Shown here piece after piece: positions 22,963 through 28,968 of a stretch of 32,056 bases of DNA (position 1 is the stretch's first letter; each line of letters begins with the position of its first letter). The DNA lies in assembly GCA_017546205.1 (NCBI GenBank), contig JAFYXJ010000017.1, positions 1 to 32,056 on the forward strand. Reading direction: 5' to 3'. The position numbers were made by a program, and so were the translations under genes. Source of the stretch: Clostridia bacterium. GTDB lineage: Bacteria > Bacillota > Clostridia > Monoglobales > Monoglobaceae. The notes beneath the pieces were generated by a model. It did not search any database, had not been told where the DNA came from, and saw only the letters and a list, made by a program, of their open reading frames with translations.

Positions 22963-24336
22963 TTATTTTCCTAAGTAACTGAAATGCATGTAGTCTACCG
23001 TTCCGTTTACCCATGCATTTCCGCCCCAGAGCCATCCGTACTTGGCAAATGTCTGTACCACAATTCCGTCTGCCGGGAAGGAATAAGGAGAGTTTTCCGG
23101 ATCATAGAAACTTCCCACCACCGTACCGCTGGCATAAACGCAGTAGTTTTCATTATAGTTCAAATCGATTGCAGAACCATAATTGTGATCGGAATAAGTT
23201 CCGCTGGACATGGCGTTTCGCCAACTGTATGCATTCACATCTTTAAGCGGTACTTTCTCTGATGCATTGTATATTTCATCAAAGATTGCAATAACATCTT
23301 CCCGCAGTTTGCTGTGAATTTTAAAGGTCAGGGTAGAAGAATACAATTTCCCATCTTTATCCAGTTTCCATGCCGGGACCGTTACCTCACTCATCATTTG
23401 ATTGGCTTCTTCATAAGATGCAAACTTCTTTCCACCGGGGAAAATCCGTTTCAACTTTTCGTCTGCTTCTCCTGATGCCAAAGTTTCTGAATAAGTTTTC
23501 AGGCGGTACAGCCCGTCTGCACCTTTGGTCTGCAGCGGTGTTCCGGAGGGTGCAAAACCCGGTTTACCATCCGGTTTTTCATCCGTCCAATCTTCCATGG
23601 TTTCATAATTAGCAAGAGGAACCGTCGCACCGTTTGCAAGCGTCACCGTCTTGACCAAAGTCTGGATGGTTCTCCCTTTGGAATCTTTGGTAGAGCGAAG
23701 CACCGTTTTGACCTTTCCGTCAAGTTCTTTCCCATAACGGACGAAACAGCGGTATGCAACAATCGCCGCCTCCTGTCTGGTTACCGGATCGGTAGGACGG
23801 AACCGCCCCTGATCATCGCCTGCCATCAGATTGTTATCCAACATAAACGCCACATGGTCTTTTGCCCACTCAGCAATCTTATGCTCATCAGAGATAGACC
23901 CAAACACATTCTGGGATGGGAAATAGGGTCCCAACACACCGGCAGAATCCAGAAGACCGGTAATAATTTTACATAATTCCTGCCGCGTCAAAGTTCCCCA
24001 CGGATTAAACTTGCCCGTTCCGTCACCGCTGACAATTCCCGCATAGTATGCCATGTTGGGGAAGGGATCATCGGTATCGGTAAAGGGGTTTACCCCATTG
24101 GTTGACACATTTTCCGCGGTAATGGTGCCGTAAAGGTTCACCGCAATATTGATGAAATCCCCACGGGAAATGGACGTCTGATAAGATTTCTGGGAATACT
24201 CTTCCGAAAGAATGCTAAATCGCATTGCACCATCCACAGCGTCTTTTGCCCAGAAACTAGGTTCGTACGCAAATGCCGTACTCTGAACCAGAAGCATAAC
24301 AGCCAAAAGAGCAACGAAAACGCATCTGTTTCTCAT
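22963..24336 (-). CDS. Secreted SLH-domain M15-type D-Ala-D-Ala carboxypeptidase-like protein
   Basis: This 457-aa protein has a signal peptide (1-~23, cut after AFA). Three S-layer-homology repeats follow (~25-205), recognisable by SRGDFINIAVNLYG, TRQELCKIITGLLD and TRQEAAIVAYRCF; they would anchor it to the cell wall. A ~130-residue linker/unknown region precedes a C-terminal M15 peptidase domain (~330-457). That domain has the zinc motif HNYGSAID (His..Asp spacing) and the final DYMHFS histidine. It probably trims peptidoglycan stem peptides outside the cell. I chose ATG 24336, with GAGGTG upstream; longer readings run through the promoter. The conserved catalytic residues look present. 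It is a monocistron, convergent with the dnaA operon. Confidence 0.88.
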   Translation of the reverse strand: MRNRCVFVALLAVMLLVQSTAFAYEPSFWAKDAVDGAMRFSILSEEYSQKSYQTSISRGDFINIAVNLYGTITAENVSTNGVNPFTDTDDPFPNMAYYAGIVSGDGTGKFNPWGTLTRQELCKIITGLLDSAGVLGPYFPSQNVFGSISDEHKIAEWAKDHVAFMLDNNLMAGDDQGRFRPTDPVTRQEAAIVAYRCFVRYGKELDGKVKTVLRSTKDSKGRTIQTLVKTVTLANGATVPLANYETMEDWTDEKPDGKPGFAPSGTPLQTKGADGLYRLKTYSETLASGEADEKLKRIFPGGKKFASYEEANQMMSEVTVPAWKLDKDGKLYSSTLTFKIHSKLREDVIAIFDEIYNASEKVPLKDVNAYSWRNAMSSGTYSDHNYGSAIDLNYNENYCVYASGTVVGSFYDPENSPYSFPADGIVVQTFAKYGWLWGGNAWVNGTVDYMHFSYLGK

Positions 24337-24368
24337 GGGAATCACCTCTTTCCAATTATATTGCTTCC

Positions 24369-24397
24369 AGTATATCACAAAAACCCTCTTTTTGCAA
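24369..24397 (-). promoter_or_regulatory. SLH-peptidase promoter
   Basis: On the minus strand TTGCAA (24392-24397) and TATACT (24369-24374) are 17 bp apart. Confidence 0.68.
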
Positions 24398-24464
24398 CTT
24401 TTCACCCAAAATTTTAACAGAAATTTCATATAATTGATAACCCTTTTCTTTGGGTGATTTTGGA

Positions 24465-24493
24465 TTGATAAATTTTTCTTCTTGTGATACAAT
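24465..24493 (+). promoter_or_regulatory. apeB promoter
   Basis: TTGATA (24465-24470) and TACAAT (24488-24493) are 17 bp apart; AGGAGG and the ATG follow. Confidence 0.72.
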
Positions 24494-24515
24494 ATGGAAA
24501 AAGGAGGGTTTTTCC

Positions 24516-25832
24516 ATGACCGAACAACATGCTCTAAGCCAGAACTTACTGCAGTTTATCCGCCAATGCCCCGATGCCTTTCACACCGTGGAAACGATTG
24601 CATCTCGACTCAAGGAACAGGGTTATCAATCCCTTTCTGAGGGTGCGATGTGGCAAGTTCAGCCCGGCAAGGCTTATTTTGTGACACGAAATCAATCGTC
24701 GCTGATTGCATTCCGCATTCCAACAGAACCAATAAAAAGTATTATGATTACCGCATCCCACGGGGACGCACCTTGCTTTAAAATCAAACCGTCACCGGAC
24801 ATCTGCGAAAACGGATACCGAAAACTAAATACCGAACCCTACGGCGGAATGATTGCGGAAAGTTGGTTTGACCGTCCTCTCTCCATTTCAGGTCGGGTAT
24901 TGGCAGAAACACCTACCGGCATCCGCAGTCTGCTTTTGCACATCAATCGGGATTTGCTGTCCATTCCCAACCTTGCACCGCATTTGAAATCTTCTGCTGA
25001 CAAGGAACGCAGTATCAATCCCCAAACAGATTTACTCCCTTTGTTGGGACAAGCCGGGGAAAAGAGTTTTTGGGATATGATTGGGGAAGAACTGGCGTTG
25101 CCTCCCTCCAGAATTCTGGACGCAGACCTTTTCCTTCATTGTCGGCAATGGGGCAGTATCTGGGGAGAACAGGAAGAATTTATCTCTTCGCCCCGTCTGG
25201 ATGACCTACTCTGTGTATATGCCGGACTGGAAGGATTTCTTGAGGGAAACCACCCCGAGGTTCTGCCTGTTTTTGCAGTATTTGATAACGAAGAGGTCGG
25301 TTCCGGCACCAAGCAAGGTGCAAAATCCACCTTTCTTTCCGACATCCTTTCCCGCATCAGCGACAGTTTGGGCATCTCTCATTCGGCGTATTGTTCTGTT
25401 CTCCATAACAGTTTTCTTCTCTCTTGTGATAACGGGCACGGGGTTCACCCCAACCGCAGCGAGAAATCTGACCCCACCAACCGCCCCTTGTTGAACGGCG
25501 GTGTCCTTTTGAAATATAATGCCAACCAGAAATATACCACTGACGGCGTTTCGGGCGCCATGGTGCGTCAAATTTGTAACCACGCTGGCGTGCCGGTTCA
25601 AACCTATGTTAACCGCAGTGACATTCCCGGAGGTTCCACGCTGGGAAACCTAGCTTGCGAAAAAGTATCGGTCAACAGCGCTGATATTGGCGTTTCTCAA
25701 CTTTCTATGCATTCCGCATGGGAAACCGCCGGAACAAAGGATGTGCTTTCTCTGAAAAAAGCAATTCACGCATTTTACCATACTGCCATCACAGGGCATG
25801 GCGACGGCTGTTTCGATTTGGATATGAAATAA
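24516..25832 (+). CDS. apeB: M18 family metalloaminopeptidase
   Basis: Cytosolic M18 aminopeptidases release N-terminal acidic or neutral residues from peptides using two metal ions. The 438-aa protein shows the family pattern: TASHGDAPCFKIKP with the first zinc His, LNTEPYGGMIAESWFDRPLSISGRV, and SSPRLDDLLCVYAGLEG. It continues with FDNEEVGSGTKQGAKSTFL (catalytic Glu pair), DNGHGVHPN, and a C-terminal MHSAWETAG with the last metal His. The length is normal. ATG 24516 follows AAAGGAGGG; an in-frame extension to 24450 overlaps the promoter. It stands alone and shares a terminator with the convergent tRNA. Confidence 0.93.
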   Translation: MTEQHALSQNLLQFIRQCPDAFHTVETIASRLKEQGYQSLSEGAMWQVQPGKAYFVTRNQSSLIAFRIPTEPIKSIMITASHGDAPCFKIKPSPDICENGYRKLNTEPYGGMIAESWFDRPLSISGRVLAETPTGIRSLLLHINRDLLSIPNLAPHLKSSADKERSINPQTDLLPLLGQAGEKSFWDMIGEELALPPSRILDADLFLHCRQWGSIWGEQEEFISSPRLDDLLCVYAGLEGFLEGNHPEVLPVFAVFDNEEVGSGTKQGAKSTFLSDILSRISDSLGISHSAYCSVLHNSFLLSCDNGHGVHPNRSEKSDPTNRPLLNGGVLLKYNANQKYTTDGVSGAMVRQICNHAGVPVQTYVNRSDIPGGSTLGNLACEKVSVNSADIGVSQLSMHSAWETAGTKDVLSLKKAIHAFYHTAITGHGDGCFDLDMK

Positions 25833-25852
25833 ATTCCCATTCTCGTCCCAAA

Positions 25853-25920
25853 GGGACATATCGCCTTACGCAGTAACACATCGCACTGTCAGGTATATCG
25901 CAAATTCCGTCAGGCATTTA
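25853..25920. repeat. Possible degenerate short intergenic repeat element
   Basis: Three copies of ATCGC (25860, 25880, 25897) and two copies of GTCAGG occur in ~65 nt, preceded by the small palindrome GTCCCAAAGGGAC. The latter two copies align as ATCGCACTGTCAGG and ATCGCAAATTCCGTCAGG. It looks like a fragment of an interspersed repeat, but no second copy lies in the window. Confidence 0.3.
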
Positions 25921-25927
25921 TATCAAC

Positions 25928-25969
25928 AAAAAAGTCACCTTTGTCTACCAAGACAAAGGTGACTTTTTT
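25928..25969. terminator. Bidirectional terminator between apeB and tRNA-Leu
   Basis: A 19-bp perfect stem (AAAAAAGTCACCTTTGTCT and complement) with an ACCA loop begins a few nt past the tRNA CCA end. Confidence 0.92.
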
Positions 25970-25971
25970 GT

Positions 25972-26058
25972 TGGTGCCGATGGCCGGAGTCGAACCGGCA
26001 CGGGGTCGCCCCCGACGGATTTTGAGTCCGTTGCGTCTGCCAATTTCACCACATCGGC
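25972..26058 (-). tRNA. tRNA-Leu (anticodon CAA), CCA encoded
   Basis: The 87-nt minus-strand gene folds as a class II tRNA. The acceptor stem GCCGATG pairs with CATCGGC and is followed by A and an encoded CCA. The anticodon stem ACGGA/TCCGT closes loop CTCAAAA, with CAA at 26024-26022. A long variable arm has stem GGGG/CCCC, and the T arm is GCCGG-TTCGACT-CCGGC. It reads UUG codons. It has its own promoter, with a 13-bp palindrome between promoter and tRNA, and a strong terminator follows. Confidence 0.96.
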
Positions 26059-26064
26059 GGTTAT

Positions 26065-26094
26065 TCTTTCGTTCCGAACAATCGGAACGAAAGA
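26065..26094. promoter_or_regulatory. 13-bp perfect inverted repeat at the tRNA-Leu transcription start region
   Basis: Arms TCTTTCGTTCCGA (26065-26077) and its complement (26082-26094) are separated by 4 nt. They lie directly downstream of the tRNA -10 box and 7 nt before the mature tRNA 5' end. No T run follows, so it is not a terminator. It may be an operator or a 5'-leader hairpin relevant to RNase P processing. Confidence 0.5.
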
Positions 26095-26095
26095 T

Positions 26096-26124
26096 AGTAT
26101 ATCACATCTTTTGAAAAAAAGCAA
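26096..26124 (-). promoter_or_regulatory. tRNA-Leu promoter
   Basis: On the minus strand TTGCTT (26119-26124) and TATACT (26096-26101) are 17 bp apart, just after the yhhQ stop codon. Confidence 0.7.
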
Positions 26125-26132
26125 GTCTTTTT

Positions 26133-26792
26133 TTATCTTTTTTTCAACCAGGCAATCAATCCGTAAACCAAGGGCGTTCCCGTCACTGCTTCCAGTGCCA
26201 CTTTCAGCAGATATTGCACCCCTATCATAGAGAGCAAATCCTGCCACGGACTAACCCCTGCGAATGCCAATAGTACAAAAATCACCGTATCCGCACCATG
26301 TCCCAACAAGGAACTTCCAATGGTACGAATCCAAAGCCGTTTCTCTCCGGTTTTTTCCTTAATTTTAACCAAAGCAAAGGCATTCAGCAGTTCACCGCAG
26401 ACAAACGCAGCAATGGATGCAAAGATAATTCTTGGTACAAATCCAAACACAGTATCGTATGCTGCAACCAGTTCCGCCTGATAAACGGGGTAAGGAAGCC
26501 ATATCCCCAACGCCGTAAAAACAGACATCAGCAAAAGACCTGCCGTCGACAAAAGAATCACCCGTCTTGCAACGGGAAAACCCCAGATTTCCGCCAATGC
26601 ATCCCCCAACATATAGGTAAAGGGAAAAATAATGGTTCCCGCATCAAACAGGGAGATTCCTCCCACTTCAATCACCCGTACTGCCATCAGATTGGCAGTC
26701 AGATACAATGCCGTCAAGAGAATTGAAACTGTTAATAGCGTTTCTGTGTTTCTCCGGTTTTTTTCAGGGTTTTCCGGTACCTGATAGTTCAT
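26133..26792 (-). CDS. yhhQ: Queuosine precursor transporter (YhhQ/QPTR family)
   Basis: This 219-aa membrane protein has about six hydrophobic helices and family landmarks: TANLMAVRVIEVGG, DAGTIIFPFTYMLGDALAEIWG, and the C-terminal IRTIGSSLLGHGADTVIFVLLAF with a conserved Gly-x-x-x-Asp. These proteins import queuine or preQ1 for the queuosine modification of tRNA anticodons. The ATG follows AGGAGG and lies 12 nt after mtaB, so the two tRNA-modification genes are likely co-transcribed. Downstream is tRNA-Leu(CAA). No queuosine synthesis or Tgt gene is in the window, consistent with salvage. The precise substrate cannot be read. Confidence 0.9.
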   Translation of the reverse strand: MNYQVPENPEKNRRNTETLLTVSILLTALYLTANLMAVRVIEVGGISLFDAGTIIFPFTYMLGDALAEIWGFPVARRVILLSTAGLLLMSVFTALGIWLPYPVYQAELVAAYDTVFGFVPRIIFASIAAFVCGELLNAFALVKIKEKTGEKRLWIRTIGSSLLGHGADTVIFVLLAFAGVSPWQDLLSMIGVQYLLKVALEAVTGTPLVYGLIAWLKKR

Positions 26793-26804
26793 AATGTTTC
26801 CTCC

Positions 26805-28118
26805 TTACATGATTCCTTTTAACATTTCATTTTTAAATTCTGTCATGGTGACCGGAACAATCTGTCCGGTCAAATCCTGTTCTGTCTCTACCATGACGTC
26901 CATATAATTGGCACAGGTTCCATGATAACAATTACCTTTTTTCTGTTCTATCAGCACCGGAAGCACTTTGCCAATATACTTTTGATAAAATTCCTCTTTC
27001 ATTGTGGTTGCTAACGCAAGCATTTTCTGTGCCCGCTCCTGCTTTACCGGCTCCGGAACTTGTCCCCCAAAGGATTCTGCCGCTGTTCCTTTGCGCACCG
27101 AATAGGGGAAAATATGCATCTGGGCAAATCCCATTTCTCTGCAAAATGCATAGGATTGAGCAAATTCTTCCTCGGTTTCCCCTGCAAAGCCCACCATCAA
27201 ATCGGTGGTGATTGCCACATCGGGAAATGCCTCTTTCAACCGGAGTACCGATTGGCGGTATTCCTCTGCTGTATACCGTCTGCGCATCCGTTTCAAGGTT
27301 TCGTCGCATCCGCTTTGCAGAGACATATGAAACTGTGGGCAAAGTTTGGGTAACTTCTTCATTCTTTGAACAAATTCTTCCGTTACCACCACCGGTTCCA
27401 GAGAACCAAGGCGAATCCGGGAAATCCCTTCTGCCTGATGAACCGTTTCAATCACATCTGCCAAAGTGGTGCCATCTGTTTTGTCTCTTCCATAAGAACC
27501 GATATGAATACCGGTAAGCACCACTTCCTGATACCCTGCATCCCCCAGCGCTTCCGCTTCTTTCCGAATTTCCGAAAGTGCACGGGATCGCACCGGACCT
27601 CTGGCATAAGGAATGATACAATAGGCACAGAAATTGTTGCATCCGTCTTCTATTTTCAGGTTTGCCCGCACCCGTCCCTGGCGGGAAACGGTGCCCATTT
27701 CCTCAAAAGAGTCTTCTTTTAAAATATTTTCCACTGCATAAATCTTTTCCCCCGAAAGGGCGCGCATGGTCAATTCCACAATTTGATTCCGGTATTTGTT
27801 ACCAAGAATTACATCCGCCCCCAACTCATCCCGCAAGGTTTCCCCTTCGGTCTGGGTCAGACATCCTGTAACCGCAACCACAGCATCGGGATGCTCCCGA
27901 CGGACACGGCGGATTTGCTGACGGCTTTTCTGTGCCCCCGTTCCGGTAACGGTGCAGGTATTGATGACACAAATATCCGCAGGCTCTTTTCCCATAACCA
28001 CCTGATGTCCTGCATGGCGGAACAGTTCAGCCATTGCATCGCTTTCATAGAGGTTGGTTTTACAGCCTAATGTATAAAATTTAACGTTAATGCCTGTCAC
28101 CTCCTTGCCTCTCTTCAT
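26805..28118 (-). CDS. mtaB: tRNA (ms2t6A37) methylthiotransferase MtaB
   Basis: MtaB is a radical SAM enzyme that adds a methylthio group to t6A at position 37 of tRNAs. It has the UPF0004 N-terminal domain with three cluster cysteines (TLGCKTN, INTCTVT, TGCL). The radical SAM motif is CNNFCAYC (CX3CX2C), and a C-terminal TRAM domain includes GKVLPVLIEQ. I give the conventional ATG at 28118 (437 aa), but the best ribosome site (AAGGAGG) lies after it. That site is ideally placed for an ATT codon at 28091, which would start I/M-N-V-K-F-Y-T-L-G-C-K, the usual N-terminus of this family. A divergent, overlapping promoter pair lies upstream. yhhQ follows after 12 nt. Confidence 0.93.
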   Translation of the reverse strand: MKRGKEVTGINVKFYTLGCKTNLYESDAMAELFRHAGHQVVMGKEPADICVINTCTVTGTGAQKSRQQIRRVRREHPDAVVAVTGCLTQTEGETLRDELGADVILGNKYRNQIVELTMRALSGEKIYAVENILKEDSFEEMGTVSRQGRVRANLKIEDGCNNFCAYCIIPYARGPVRSRALSEIRKEAEALGDAGYQEVVLTGIHIGSYGRDKTDGTTLADVIETVHQAEGISRIRLGSLEPVVVTEEFVQRMKKLPKLCPQFHMSLQSGCDETLKRMRRRYTAEEYRQSVLRLKEAFPDVAITTDLMVGFAGETEEEFAQSYAFCREMGFAQMHIFPYSVRKGTAAESFGGQVPEPVKQERAQKMLALATTMKEEFYQKYIGKVLPVLIEQKKGNCYHGTCANYMDVMVETEQDLTGQIVPVTMTEFKNEMLKGIM

Positions 28119-28153
28119 TTTGCATAAAGAATTAGATAGAAAAAGACACAATT

Positions 28154-28182
28154 ATTATACATTTTTTTATTGACTAATGCAA
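28154..28182 (-). promoter_or_regulatory. mtaB promoter
   Basis: On the minus strand TTGCAT (28177-28182) and TATAAT (28154-28159) are 17 bp apart. It interleaves with the divergent promoter at 28170-28198. Confidence 0.75.
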
Positions 28183-28198
28183 GAAAAAATTGTATAAT
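28170..28198 (+). promoter_or_regulatory. Promoter of the HPr-like/tadA genes
   Basis: TTGACT (28170-28175) and TATAAT (28193-28198) are 17 bp apart. Its -35 lies between the -10 and -35 of the opposite promoter. Confidence 0.82.
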
Positions 28199-28239
28199 TT
28201 TAACGGATGAAAATAACCATTTTCAGGAGGTTGAACAAA

Positions 28240-28467
28240 ATGAAAACATTTACCGTTCTTTTATCGTCAATCAACGATGTCAAAAACTTTGTGAACATTG
28301 TCACCAAGTATGATTTTGAGATTGACCTGACATCCGGACGCTACATTGTAGATGCAAAATCTATCATGGGAATTTTCAGTCTGGATTTGAGCAAACCGAT
28401 TAAGGTTGAGGCTCTCAGCGATAACTGTGATCAGTTGCTCTCTGAGTTGGCACCTTACATTCAGTAA
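28240..28467 (+). CDS. HPr-like protein without the catalytic histidine
   Basis: This 75-aa protein has the size and C-terminal pattern of HPr. The segment DAKSIMGIFSLDL corresponds to the HPr regulatory-serine region (KSIMGVMSL). The N-terminal active-site region normally holding G-I-H-A-R-P reads SSINDVKNFVN, so the phospho-accepting His15 is missing. It therefore cannot act as a classical PTS phosphocarrier. Like Crh of bacilli, it could be a regulatory HPr that is phosphorylated only on Ser, or it may have lost both roles. I chose ATG 28240, with AGGAGG 9 nt upstream; a reading from 28207 covers that site. tadA follows after 18 nt. Confidence 0.85.
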   Translation: MKTFTVLLSSINDVKNFVNIVTKYDFEIDLTSGRYIVDAKSIMGIFSLDLSKPIKVEALSDNCDQLLSELAPYIQ

Positions 28468-28485
28468 AAGATTCAGGTGACAGAT

Positions 28486-28929
28486 ATGCAAAATCCGTTT
28501 ATGGAAGAGGCTTTGTTGGAAGCCCGCAAAGCATATAATGCCGGCGAGATTCCAGTAGGGGCAGTCATTGTGAAAAACGGGGAAATCATTGCCCGGGGTC
28601 ACAACTTGCGGGAGCAGGAGCAAAACGCTCTGCTTCATGCGGAAACTGTCGCTATCGATCAGGCATGCAAAGTGCTGGGTTCCTGGCGTCTTTCGGATTG
28701 CGATATCTATGTCACATTAGAGCCTTGCGCCATGTGTTGCGGGGCTATTGCTCAGGCAAAATTACGTCGTGTATACTTCGGGGCTTATGATCCCAAGGGC
28801 GGGTTTGCGGTGTCCAACAGCGGGCTCCTCTCCCATCCCGGACTGATGCATCAACCGGAGTGTTATTGCGGCATCATGGAAGATACCTGCGGAGAACTGC
28901 TCCGTTCTTTCTTCCAAACCATCCGTTAG
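28486..28929 (+). CDS. tadA: tRNA-specific adenosine deaminase TadA
   Basis: TadA converts A34 to inosine in tRNA-Arg(ACG). The 147-aa protein has the cytidine-deaminase-fold motifs: HAE (zinc ligand and catalytic Glu) and PCAMC (two zinc cysteines), with the preceding GEIPVGAVIV and the following RRVYFGAYDPKGG typical of TadA. Normal length is 150-170 aa. ATG 28486 lies 6 nt after AGGTG; a GTG three codons earlier overlaps that site. It is co-oriented with the HPr-like gene and with ppdK (39 nt downstream). Confidence 0.93.
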   Translation: MQNPFMEEALLEARKAYNAGEIPVGAVIVKNGEIIARGHNLREQEQNALLHAETVAIDQACKVLGSWRLSDCDIYVTLEPCAMCCGAIAQAKLRRVYFGAYDPKGGFAVSNSGLLSHPGLMHQPECYCGIMEDTCGELLRSFFQTIR

Positions 28930-28968
28930 AAAAAAAGAAACAATATATATACACAGGAGGTCATTCCA

